Source: an uncultured Clostridium sp.
GTDB lineage: Bacteria; Bacillota; Clostridia; TANB77; CAG-508
DNA length: 30,749 nucleotides
Direction of reading: 5' to 3'
NCBI GenBank assembly: GCA_947057505.1
Contig: CAMSEM010000005.1
Span: 1-30,749, forward strand
Part shown: positions 21,461 through 30,060 of the stretch, in pieces
How positions within the stretch are numbered: position 1 is the first letter of the stretch
Layout of the letters: every line of letters starts with the position of its first letter
Translations under genes and position numbers: made by a program
Notes under the pieces: model-generated
What the model was told of the DNA's origin: nothing
Database searches by the model: none
The model's input: the letters and a program-made list of their open reading frames with translations, nothing else

Positions 21461-23101
21461 TTATATTTCACTACTTGTAACCCTATTATTAGTTATGGCA
21501 TTTCCATTTGCAGGTAGTGTTACATTATTCGTAGTATTGGATGTGGATTGATTATTTGTATTGGCTGTATTTTGTGTTGTTTGACTATTGGTTATGGTAG
21601 TTACTCCATTGTTTGTAGCTTGATTATTTGCCCCATTGTTTGTTTGCGTATTGGTTTGTGTATTATTGGTAGCTGTATTAGTTTGATTATTTGTTGATGT
21701 ATTGGTTACTGTATTGTTAGTAACCGCATTTGTATTTTGGTTTTCTTGATTTGTATCTGGCGTGCTTGGTTTTATAACATAAGTTTCAATATAGCTGATT
21801 ACATTCATAACTTGATCATTATATACCATGTAATAAGTAACTTCTCCTGCTGATGTTGTAGAATAAAATGTTTTTAAAACACTATCAATTAATTTAAAGC
21901 CTCTTTTGTCTATTAATCCATATAAATTATTGTTTTCTTTTACAACAATTGCTTCATATTCTGGAATAAGTAGTACACCACTTGCGTTATCTCCTGCTTT
22001 TCCGCTTCCTGCTGTACAACCTAGTTCTGTATATTTTACATCTACAATTTGCTTACCAGTTTTATCAAATAGCCCCCATAAGTTGTTTCTTTTTACTGGA
22101 ATACAATTATTATATAATAAATACTGATTTTGAATATTGTTATTGGCATATTTAGTACCATCTATTCCTATTTGGTCATATTCTAAATAAATAACAATAC
22201 TACCATTTTCGTTTATGACACCTTGCTTTTTATTATTAGTTACTAAATATAAACCTGTATCTTTATCTATTTGCTTAATTTCATCATATTCTGGACTAAT
22301 TTTTGTACTAGAATCATATGACATAATTCCCATTTTACGTTCTTGTGTTGTTACAATAAATTCTTTCGTACTTTCTATAAATTTAATACTTGCATATTTG
22401 GTACCTAAAATTTCTTTTCCATCTATTCCATGTACTCCGTAGTTATTATCAGTACTTTTTACAATAACCATATTATATAATAATGCTTTTTGGTTGCTAA
22501 AAGTAGCATTTCCATCTAAAATACCAGCATTTTGAAATTTAGCTGTATAGTATGTTACTAAATATGGCAAAGTAAATATGGTTACTTGGTTTTGCTCTTG
22601 GGCGTATGTCATAGAAATATTGAATGCAATTTTAGCACCTTCTATGGTTGTACACAATTGATTATTTATCATTTTAACAGGCTTATCTATTTCATAATAT
22701 TCATAATCATTGTTTCCATCTAATAAAATTTTATAAATTTTGTTAGAACCTAAGCTAAAACTTGCTACTTCGTTAGTACTTTGTACATAACATTTTGTAG
22801 TATCTTCTGAATATTGTTTATAATCTCCATTTGCTGACTCATATCCTACATATTCAGCAAATGCACGAATTGGAATATAAACCGTATCTTCTTCAAATAT
22901 AAGTACCTTTTCTAAGTTAGCATTTGGCTTTCCATCTATTGTAATTTTTAGCTCAGTCATTTTTATATAATACATTAAACCTACTAATCCCACACATGCA
23001 ATTAGTAAAAGTACTAAAATCACTGCAATTATTTTCATCATTTTTTTTGCTTTTTTTTGTTCTTCTGTTTGATTATAATTTCCACCTATATAATCGTTCA
23101 T
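21461..23101 (-). CDS. Membrane-anchored WG-repeat protein with copper-amine-oxidase-like stalk domain and Asn/Thr-rich tail
   Basis: The 546-residue protein has a single N-terminal membrane anchor (about residues 22-46, N-in). A copper amine oxidase N-terminal-like domain follows (ITIDGKPNANLEKVLIFEED then VYIPIRAFAEYVGY, about 52-92), as found in many clostridial wall proteins. Next are WG-type repeats of about 40 residues, recognisable as NYGVHGIDGKEIL, KQGVINENGSIVI, LWGLFDKTGKQIV and LYGLIDKRGFKLI (about 220-410). The C-terminal ~100 residues are almost only Asn, Thr, Gln and Ser and probably disordered. It is likely exposed outside the membrane. The start follows AGGAGG. It begins 24 bases after tgt, so co-transcription with the queuosine genes is likely although a functional link is not evident. 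Confidence 0.8.
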   Translation of the reverse strand: MNDYIGGNYNQTEEQKKAKKMMKIIAVILVLLLIACVGLVGLMYYIKMTELKITIDGKPNANLEKVLIFEEDTVYIPIRAFAEYVGYESANGDYKQYSEDTTKCYVQSTNEVASFSLGSNKIYKILLDGNNDYEYYEIDKPVKMINNQLCTTIEGAKIAFNISMTYAQEQNQVTIFTLPYLVTYYTAKFQNAGILDGNATFSNQKALLYNMVIVKSTDNNYGVHGIDGKEILGTKYASIKFIESTKEFIVTTQERKMGIMSYDSSTKISPEYDEIKQIDKDTGLYLVTNNKKQGVINENGSIVIYLEYDQIGIDGTKYANNNIQNQYLLYNNCIPVKRNNLWGLFDKTGKQIVDVKYTELGCTAGSGKAGDNASGVLLIPEYEAIVVKENNNLYGLIDKRGFKLIDSVLKTFYSTTSAGEVTYYMVYNDQVMNVISYIETYVIKPSTPDTNQENQNTNAVTNNTVTNTSTNNQTNTATNNTQTNTQTNNGANNQATNNGVTTITNSQTTQNTANTNNQSTSNTTNNVTLPANGNAITNNRVTSSEI

Positions 23102-23125
23102 AAAACCCTCCTAATTCTTTTGTGC

Positions 23126-24253
23126 TTACTTTTCGTATCCATATTTTTTGTAGAATTCTTCTTTAAAGTTTAATAAATTATCGTGCTCTATTTCTATTCT
23201 AACCCTTTCCATCAATTTAGTCAAGAACCTTAGGTTATGTATTGATAATAATCGTACTGCTAATATTTCGTTTGCTTTTACTAAATGCCTTATATATGCC
23301 CTTGTATAATTTTTGCAAGTATAACAATCACATTCTGGGTCTAGTGGAGTAAAATCTCTTTCATAGGTTGCATTACGTACTACTACTTTTCCATTCCATG
23401 TCATAGCAGTTCCATTTCTTGCAATTCTTGTTGGAAGTACACAGTCACCCATGTCAATACCAGCTAAAGCCGCTTCTATTAGGTAATCTGGAGTACCTAT
23501 TCCCATCATATATCTTGGTTTATTTTCTGGCATAAGTGGAGCTGTATATCTTAAAATGTCTATATATTCTTCTTTTGGTTCCCCTATGGCAATTCCTCCT
23601 ATGGCATATCCTGGTAGGTCTAGTTTCACTAAGTCTTCTACAGATTGTTTTCTTAAGTCTTTATAAAATCCACCTTGTATAATACCAAATAGTGCTTGCT
23701 TTTCTGGATTTTGATGAGCTTCTTTACATCTTGCTGCCCACCTTGTTGTTCTTTCCATTGAATTTTTAGCATATTCATAAGTAGATGGGTATGGACAACA
23801 TTCATCAAAGGCCATGATAATGTCTGCCCCTAAAGCATTTTCTATTTCCATTACTTTTTCTGGTGTAAACATGTGCTTACTTCCATCTAAATGTGACTTA
23901 AATTCAACACCTTCTTCTTGTATAGTTCTTAGTTCTTTTAAACTAAATACTTGAAAGCCACCACTATCTGTTAAAATTGGTCTATCCCATCTCATAAAAT
24001 TATGAAGACCACCAGCTTCTTTTACCAAATTGTGGCCTGGGCGTAAATATAAATGGTAGGTGTTAGCTAATATAATTTGTGCACCAACTTCTTCTTTTAG
24101 TTCTTCTGGTGTCATAGATTTTACAGTGGCTTGTGTCCCTACTGGCATAAATACTGGTGTTTGTATGTCTCCATGTGGAGTATGTACTACACCTCTTCTA
24201 GCACCTGAGTTTTTATCAATATGTAATAGTTCATATGTTACTGCTGGTTTCAT
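23126..24253 (-). CDS. tgt: tRNA-guanine transglycosylase
   Basis: Tgt exchanges guanine at tRNA position 34 (GUN anticodons) for preQ1 in bacteria. The 375-residue protein has the full family pattern: GARRGVVHTPHGDIQTPVFMP, ILANTYHLYLRPG, ILTDSGGFQVFSL, MAFDECCPYPS, FGIIQGGFY and GYAIGGIAIGEP. It also has the catalytic segment GIDMGDCVLPTRIARNGTAMT, whose Asp is present, and a zinc site CDCYTCKNYTRAYIRHL. The usual Phe before the catalytic Asp (MFDCVLP) is Gly here, a small oddity. AGGAGG precedes the ATG. It is 71 bases downstream of queA, and the two act in successive steps. Confidence 0.95.
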   Translation of the reverse strand: MKPAVTYELLHIDKNSGARRGVVHTPHGDIQTPVFMPVGTQATVKSMTPEELKEEVGAQIILANTYHLYLRPGHNLVKEAGGLHNFMRWDRPILTDSGGFQVFSLKELRTIQEEGVEFKSHLDGSKHMFTPEKVMEIENALGADIIMAFDECCPYPSTYEYAKNSMERTTRWAARCKEAHQNPEKQALFGIIQGGFYKDLRKQSVEDLVKLDLPGYAIGGIAIGEPKEEYIDILRYTAPLMPENKPRYMMGIGTPDYLIEAALAGIDMGDCVLPTRIARNGTAMTWNGKVVVRNATYERDFTPLDPECDCYTCKNYTRAYIRHLVKANEILAVRLLSIHNLRFLTKLMERVRIEIEHDNLLNFKEEFYKKYGYEK

Positions 24254-24324
24254 TAAGTTGCCTCCTATGTTATATATTTTTTATATGATATTGTTTAAAG
24301 CTAGTAAAACAAAGAAAATTAGTC

Positions 24325-25381
24325 TTATTTAATAAACATTGCATCTCCAAAACTAAAAAAACGATACTTATCTTTTACAGCTTCTTCATAAGCCTTCATA
24401 ATAAAGTCTTTTCCTGCTAAAGCAGATACTAACATAACAAGAGTAGATTCTGGTAAATGAAAGTTGGTAATAAGGGCATCTAAACATTTAAATTTATAAC
24501 CTGGATAAATAAAAATGCTAGTATCTCCTTCTGTTTCTTTTAGCATTCCTTGCTCATCACTAATAGATTCTAATACTCTACAAGAGGTAGTTCCTACTGC
24601 AATTACTCTTTTACCATTTTTCTTTGCATTGTTTATTTTTTCTACATCTTCTTGTTTAATATAATAGTGTTCTTTGTGCATGTCATGTTCTTCTATATTT
24701 TCTACTTTTACTGGTCTAAAAGTACCAATTCCAACATGTAAGGTTACATTTGCTATTTCTACTCCTTTTTCTTTAATTTTTTGAAGTAATTCTTCTGTAA
24801 AGTGTAAACCCGCTGTTGGTGCTGCACTTGAACCTTCATATTTAGCATATACTGTTTGATAACGGTCTTTGTCATTTAGTTTTTCATGAATGTATGGTGG
24901 TAAAGGCATTAACCCTATTTGATCTAAAATTTCATTGAAAATCCCTTCATATTCAAATTTTACTTTTCTATTTCCACCTTCCATAGTTTCTAATATTTCT
25001 GCTTTTAATAATCCATCACCAAAGCTTACTTTTGTTCCTTGTTTTAAACGTCTTCCGTGGTCTTACCATTACTTCCCAAATTTCTTCATTTTTACCACTT
25101 TTGCTTTTTTCTTTTCCTTCTATCCTATTTAAAAGTAAAAATTCAATAGCAATGCCTGTTTCTTCTTTTATTCCATATAATCTTGCTGGTATTACTTTGG
25201 TATTATTTCTTACTAAACAATCTCCTGGTTCTAAATAATCAATAATATCTTTAAAAATTTTATGGCTAATGGTTTTACTTTCTCTATCTAATACCATTAA
25301 TCTTGAAGTATCTCTATCTTTGATTGGTACTTGTGCAATCAACTCTTCTGGTAAGTTATAATTAAACTCCGACAATTTCAT
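24325..25381 (-). pseudogene. queA: S-adenosylmethionine:tRNA ribosyltransferase-isomerase, single-base frameshift
   Basis: QueA transfers and isomerises the ribosyl part of SAM onto preQ1-34 tRNA to give epoxyqueuosine. The start (MKLSEFNYNLPEELIAQVPI, then RDTSRLMVLDR and LEPGDCLVRNNTKVIPARL) and the rest (EGIFNEILDQIGLMPLPPYI, SSAAPTAGLHFTEELL, HVGIGTFRPV, YIKQEDVEKIN, GTTSCRVLES, TNFHLPESTLVMLVSALAG) are all present but in two frames. After WEVMVRP an extra coding-strand C (plus-strand G at about 25057) shifts the frame and produces a stop 12 residues on. Removing it restores GRRLKQGTKVSFGDGLLKA and a normal 351-residue protein. No other defect is seen, and tgt next door is intact. AAGGAG precedes the ATG. 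Confidence 0.9.
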
Positions 25382-25438
25382 TGTTTTATATCTCCTTATT
25401 TTACTAGTACTATATTGTTTCCTTATTAGTTATTATAA

Positions 25439-26797
25439 TTAACTGTTTTCTTCCTTTACATACTCAAATACTTTCCCTATTCTACCAAACAAGCTACGAA
25501 TTACTTCTATAATATTTTCTGGTTCATGAAAAGCATTTACTTGAGTGCTATAAGTAAAATTGGTTTCATTTGTTGGTTTATACTGGTATATTTCTGCTGG
25601 AAGTCCAATTTTTTTGCCATTATAACTAATATTTTGGTTCATATAATCTTCATACCATTTTTTTAGTCCTTCTAGTCTATCTTCTGTATAGCCATATTGT
25701 TTGTAATCATGTAAGTCTGGTATTTCATAGCCATATTCTTTACTATTTCTCTCTAATGTATGTAAAAATTCATGAATAAAAACTTCTTCTGGGAATGTAT
25801 TAATTAAATAATGGTATTTGTATGCATAATTGTTTTCATCATCTGGCATACGAATATTAGAAAAACCTATTCCTAAATACTCCATTCCACCTAATCCTAT
25901 CCAATCATTTACTAAAATGTTACTTCCTTTTTGTTTATCTGCCATACGAATAGCCACATAAATATGGTCATAATGTTTTTCTTGTACATAACTATTGATT
26001 AGTTCATATACATCACTTGCAGATACAAAGTAACCATTTTCTTCATCATAGGATAATGTTTGAATTGGCTCTAAAATGGTGTAGGTTTCATATTCTACTG
26101 TCATTTTATTTTGGCTCATTTGTGCAATAGAAGTCCTAAACCTTTGCAAATTTGTTTCAATATTGCTAATGTCTGCTTGTGTCATTTCTAATTTTACTTG
26201 TTCTTCTTTTCCATTTACTTTTACCTTAACATCAATATTTGGAAAAATAAAGCATGCCATTTTCCAGTTTTTATCTTTATTTGGTACTCCTGCTTCTATT
26301 TTAAAGTCTGAAAACCATGCTGTTCCTTTTGATTTTTCAGCATAGCCTCCAAGCCTAAAACCAATATCTGCCTGAGTTCTATTTTTAGAATTAAAATACA
26401 TGGTAAGTTCTTGCCAATCTTGCGTACCAGATATGGTATGTGACCTTTCTGTTGTGCCACTTATACTAATATGTGCTCCACCTGATTTTGTATTTTCTTC
26501 GTTTTGTACATTTTTTACTTTTACCTTACAAGTTACTTTATAAGGAGTGTTTGGAATTAAAGAAACAGTTTGAGAAAATATGGCATCATGGTATTCTTTG
26601 TTTTCCATTTTATAACTATCCATTTTAGAGTATTTTTGATTACTGTCCCTTGTAAATTCTGTTTTTCCTACTTGAGTTACATGTTTTTCAAAGTCATTGT
26701 AATTATATTTGCTATATAAGTTTACAACAACTATGATAATAGCAATCATTATAATCCACCAAATTATTTTACCTATTATTGTGCCATTTTTTTTCAT
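25439..26797 (-). CDS. Membrane-anchored extracytoplasmic HExxH protein with predicted beta-rich (CBM-like) domain
   Basis: This 452-residue protein is not assigned to a named family. It has an N-terminal membrane anchor (residues 9-28). An apparent beta-sandwich follows (about 60-170), with YKVTCKVKVKNVQN, DWQELTMYFNSKNR and ADIGFRLGGYAEKSKGTAWF then DFKIEAG, the layout of carbohydrate-binding jelly-roll modules. The C-terminal half contains the zinc-protease motif VFIHEFLHTLERNSKEYG (His342, Glu343, His346) followed by IPDLHDYKQYGY, which may give a third ligand. The active site would face outside the membrane. The start follows TGGAGG. It lies between ileS and queA on the same strand, 19 bases after ileS, so it is probably co-transcribed. 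Substrate unknown; cell wall or surface protein turnover is a guess. Confidence 0.65.
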   Translation of the reverse strand: MKKNGTIIGKIIWWIIMIAIIIVVVNLYSKYNYNDFEKHVTQVGKTEFTRDSNQKYSKMDSYKMENKEYHDAIFSQTVSLIPNTPYKVTCKVKVKNVQNEENTKSGGAHISISGTTERSHTISGTQDWQELTMYFNSKNRTQADIGFRLGGYAEKSKGTAWFSDFKIEAGVPNKDKNWKMACFIFPNIDVKVKVNGKEEQVKLEMTQADISNIETNLQRFRTSIAQMSQNKMTVEYETYTILEPIQTLSYDEENGYFVSASDVYELINSYVQEKHYDHIYVAIRMADKQKGSNILVNDWIGLGGMEYLGIGFSNIRMPDDENNYAYKYHYLINTFPEEVFIHEFLHTLERNSKEYGYEIPDLHDYKQYGYTEDRLEGLKKWYEDYMNQNISYNGKKIGLPAEIYQYKPTNETNFTYSTQVNAFHEPENIIEVIRSLFGRIGKVFEYVKEENS

Positions 26798-26816
26798 CTG
26801 TTTCCTCCATTCTTTT

Positions 26817-29585
26817 TTAAGAATTTGAAATCACTTCATTACATTTATGGCAAAGTGTTGGATGAGTTTTACTTTCTCCTACTGTTGTGTCGTATTTCCA
26901 ACATCTTTCACATTTTGCACCTTCTGCGTTTTCTACTGTTACACGAATTTTATCTGCTGTATTTTCTTTTTCTATTTGTAAATTAGAAATAATAAATACT
27001 GTCATTAATAGTTCTTTGTTTTCTTTTAAGAAGGTATATTCTCTTTCGTTTGCGTATATAGTAACTTTTGCATTTAAAGAATGCCCTATTGTTTTATTTG
27101 CTCTTGCAAGCTCTAGTTCTTTTGAAACTTGTTCTTTTAAACTTAATATATGATTCCATTTTTCTTCTAGTTGTTTGTTTTCATATTCTGGTTTTACTTC
27201 TGGCCAATTTGATAACATAACACTTTCTACTTGTTCTTGTTTTGTATGTGGCATATGTTTCCAAATTTCTTCTACTGTGTAGCAAATCATTGGTGCTAGT
27301 AATTTTACCAATGCATTTAATATTGTATACATTGCAGTTTGTGCAGATTTTCTTTCTAAAGAATCTTTTTTAGATGTATATAATCTATCTTTAATAATGT
27401 CTAAATAGAAATTACTCATATCTGATACGCAGAATTGATTAATATCATGGTAAACAATATGGAAGTTAAAGTCTTCATAGTTTTTCGTACAGTTTTTTAC
27501 TAATTGATTTAACTTTAGTAATGCCCATTTATCTATTTCTTGCATATCTTGATAGCTTACAGGATTTTCTGGATTATAATCTGCGGTGTTTCCTAAAATG
27601 TATCTTGCTGTATTTCTTATTTTTCTATAGCTTTCGCTAATTTGTTTTAAGATGTCTCTTGAAATACTAACATCTGATTTGAAATCAGAAGATAATACCC
27701 ATAGTCTTAAAATATCTGCTCCATATTCTTTTATAATATCTTGGGGGCTAATTCCATTCCCTAATGATTTAGACATTTTTCTGCCTTCTTCATCGATTAC
27801 CCAACCATGTGTTAAAATTGCTTTATATGGTGCTTTACCTGTTGCTGCAACAGAAGTTAAGATAGAAGATTGGAACCAACCTCTGTATTGGTCATGTCCT
27901 TCTAAGTATAGGTCTGCTGGTACATCTAGCCCTCTTTCTTTTAATACACCTTGGTGTGATGAACCTGAGTCAAACCAAACATCCATAATATCTGTTTCTT
28001 TTTTGAATTCATGGCAACCACATTTTTCACATGTTGCACCTTCTGGCATTAGTTCTTTTTCATCTAGTTCAAACCATGCATTAGAACCTTTTTGTCTAAA
28101 TATTTGTTGTATTTTTTCAAAGCTTTCTTTGGTACCATATTCAGCGCCACATTCTTTACAATAGAAAATTGGAATTGGAACCCCCCAAGTACGTTGTCTT
28201 GAAATACACCAGTCGTTTCTATCTTTTACCATGCTTGAAATTCTTTCTTTTCCCCAGCTTGGTGTCCATTTTACTTTTTCAATTTCTTTTAAAGTTTTTT
28301 CTTTAAATCCCTCTACAGATGCAAACCATTGGTCTGTTGCTCTTATGATAATTGGATTTTTACATCTCCAACAATGTGGGTAAGAGTGACTAATTTTTTC
28401 AGTTGCTAGTAAATATCCATTTTCTTCTAACCAGTTTGTAATTACTTTATTAGATTCTTCACAAGATAATCCTGCAAATGGACCTGCCTTTTCTGTTTGG
28501 TAACCTTTTCCATCTACACATACAATAATATCTAAACCATTTTTTAAGCCACATAAATAGTCTTCTTTACCATAGCTTGGCGCAGTGTGAACAGCACCAG
28601 TACCTGTTCCAAGCTCTACTGCTACAGTATCTTCACTTCCAATTACTACTTTTGAGGTTCTATCCATAAATGGATGCTTGCATAAAATACCTGCTAGTTC
28701 TTCTCCTACAACTGTTTTTACTGTTTTATAGTCTGTAATTTTAGCATTTGCCATTACTTTATCTACAAGCTCTGTTGCCATTACTAGTTTTTCTGCTCCA
28801 GTATCTATGATGCTATATTCAAAATCTCCACCAATTGTAATACCTGTGTTTCCAGGTAATGTCCATGGTGTTGTAGTCCAAATAACAATTTTCGTATCAT
28901 TATCTAATACACCTTTTCCTTCTACTACTGGAAATTTTACATAGATAGATACATTTTCTACATCTTTATATTCAATTTCTGCTTCTGCTAGGGCTGTTTC
29001 GCAGTCTGTACACCAATACACTGGTTTTAGTCCTTTATAAATATAGCCTTTTTGGTACATTCCTGCAAAAATGCCTATTTCGTTTGCTTCAAACTCTGGC
29101 ATTAAGGTTTTGTATGGATGCTCCCAATCTCCAAGTACACCTAATCTTTTAAATCCTTCTGATTGTTTATCTACATATTGCAATGCAAAGTCACGACAAG
29201 TGTCTCTAAATTTTGGTATACTAATTTCTTCTCTATTAATTCCTAGAGCTTGAATTGCTTTTTTCTCTGTTGGAAGACCATGTGTGTCATACCCTGGAAT
29301 ATATACTGTTTTAAAACCTTGTAAGCTTTTAAAACGGTTTATAGTATCTTTTAAAACTTTGTTTAATGCATGTCCCATATGGATTTCTCCATTTGCATAG
29401 GGAGGTCCATCATGTAGTACATAAGTTTTATGACCTTCATTTTTCTTTAACATTTTTTCATATAAACCATTTTCGAAAAGAGCCTCTTGTACTTTTGGTT
29501 CATTTTCTGGTAAATTTCCTCTCATTGGGAATTCTGTACTTGGTAAATTTAATGTTTTACCATAATCTTGTTTTTCTTCTGACAT
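26817..29585 (-). CDS. ileS: Isoleucyl-tRNA synthetase
   Basis: IleS charges tRNA-Ile with isoleucine. The 922-residue protein is full length for the bacterial type: the class I HIGH signature as GPPYANGEIHMGH (HMGH at 69-72), IWTTTPWTLPGNTGI in the editing domain, DWCISRQRTWGVPIP, DIMDVWFDSGSSHQGVL, and KMSKSLGNG (KMSKS at 603-607). A C-terminal zinc finger with paired cysteines, CERCWKYD and CHKC, follows near residues 890-915. There is no frameshift. AAGGAGG precedes the ATG. A T-box riboswitch lies upstream, so expression is expected to rise when tRNA-Ile is uncharged. It begins the run ileS, HExxH protein, queA, tgt. Confidence 0.97.
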   Translation of the reverse strand: MSEEKQDYGKTLNLPSTEFPMRGNLPENEPKVQEALFENGLYEKMLKKNEGHKTYVLHDGPPYANGEIHMGHALNKVLKDTINRFKSLQGFKTVYIPGYDTHGLPTEKKAIQALGINREEISIPKFRDTCRDFALQYVDKQSEGFKRLGVLGDWEHPYKTLMPEFEANEIGIFAGMYQKGYIYKGLKPVYWCTDCETALAEAEIEYKDVENVSIYVKFPVVEGKGVLDNDTKIVIWTTTPWTLPGNTGITIGGDFEYSIIDTGAEKLVMATELVDKVMANAKITDYKTVKTVVGEELAGILCKHPFMDRTSKVVIGSEDTVAVELGTGTGAVHTAPSYGKEDYLCGLKNGLDIIVCVDGKGYQTEKAGPFAGLSCEESNKVITNWLEENGYLLATEKISHSYPHCWRCKNPIIIRATDQWFASVEGFKEKTLKEIEKVKWTPSWGKERISSMVKDRNDWCISRQRTWGVPIPIFYCKECGAEYGTKESFEKIQQIFRQKGSNAWFELDEKELMPEGATCEKCGCHEFKKETDIMDVWFDSGSSHQGVLKERGLDVPADLYLEGHDQYRGWFQSSILTSVAATGKAPYKAILTHGWVIDEEGRKMSKSLGNGISPQDIIKEYGADILRLWVLSSDFKSDVSISRDILKQISESYRKIRNTARYILGNTADYNPENPVSYQDMQEIDKWALLKLNQLVKNCTKNYEDFNFHIVYHDINQFCVSDMSNFYLDIIKDRLYTSKKDSLERKSAQTAMYTILNALVKLLAPMICYTVEEIWKHMPHTKQEQVESVMLSNWPEVKPEYENKQLEEKWNHILSLKEQVSKELELARANKTIGHSLNAKVTIYANEREYTFLKENKELLMTVFIISNLQIEKENTADKIRVTVENAEGAKCERCWKYDTTVGESKTHPTLCHKCNEVISNS

Positions 29586-29648
29586 TTTTATTTCCTCCTT
29601 ATTTTTATTACAGTTATTTCTAAGTTTTAAATTAACTTAGTAAGAAAG

Positions 29649-29682
29649 GTGTGCATTGGCGAAAGTAGAGCTTTCGACACAC
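29649..29682 (-). other. Nested hairpin between the T-box terminator and ileS
   Basis: Inner arms CGAAAG (29660-29665) and CTTTCG (29671-29676) and outer arms GTGTG (29649-29653) and CACAC (29678-29682) form a hairpin with an internal loop. It lies after the T-box terminator and before the ileS start, so it would be present only in read-through transcripts. Confidence 0.45.
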
Positions 29683-29691
29683 ATTTACAAT

Positions 29692-29990
29692 AAAAAAGCC
29701 ATTCCTCCTAATATGCTAGGACGAAATGGCTTTTTTTGATTCCGCGGTACCACCTAATTTAAAAGAATATTTATTTTTCCCATTTGCCCTATTTTTGTTA
29801 AGCATTTGTGGATTTATTTTCTTTTCTCTCATTCTCCTTTAACGCAGGATAATACGTTTTCTTTTACTATGATTTCGAAGAAACAGCTAAAAGGTGATAA
29901 CAATATTGCCAAGTTTCTGCTAAACTTTCAGCTACTGCTTAGCTCTCTGTATAGATTTTTGCAAATATTGTGTTGTCCTTTATGTTTGCT
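29692..29990 (-). promoter_or_regulatory. T-box riboswitch of ileS (Ile specifier)
   Basis: The T-box sequence AGGTGGTACCGCGGA (minus strand, within 29741-29760) is unmistakable. It is followed by a terminator with arms AAAGCCATT (29695-29703) and AATGGCTTT (29725-29733) and a T-run. Upstream, the Stem I region contains ACAGAGAGCTAAG (around 29938-29950) and CTGAAAG. The likely specifier is ATC at 29896-29898, followed by A, matching isoleucine and the downstream ileS. Uncharged tRNA-Ile pairs with the specifier and with the T-box bulge, favouring the antiterminator. The outer limits are approximate. Confidence 0.9.
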
Positions 29991-30013
29991 TTTTATTTGA
30001 ATTACATTTATAT

Positions 30014-30042
30014 AGTTTACCACTTTTTATTTTACTTTTCAA
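30014..30042 (-). promoter_or_regulatory. Promoter of the ileS T-box transcript
   Basis: On the minus strand TTGAAA (30037-30042), 17 bases and TAAACT (30014-30019) lie just upstream of the T-box Stem I. The promoter sits inside the obg 3' hairpin. Confidence 0.5.
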
Positions 30043-30050
30043 GTGGTAAA
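30016..30050 (-). terminator. Inverted repeat after obg
   Basis: Perfect 10-base arms TTTACCACTT (30016-30025) and AAGTGGTAAA (30041-30050) with a 15-base loop lie 11 bases after the obg stop. There is no clear T-tract, so it may be a weak terminator; it also overlaps the ileS promoter. Confidence 0.45.
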
Positions 30051-30060
30051 ATTAAGATTT

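Noticed and set aside
21490..21770. Short repeats suggesting a CRISPR array or minisatellite
   Set aside because: The repeats are degenerate Asn/Thr codons of the WG-repeat protein tail in frame; no constant repeat-spacer spacing exists.
29806..30000. A 64-codon plus-strand frame in the ileS leader
   Set aside because: It lies across the T-box Stem I on the opposite strand, without a ribosome binding site.
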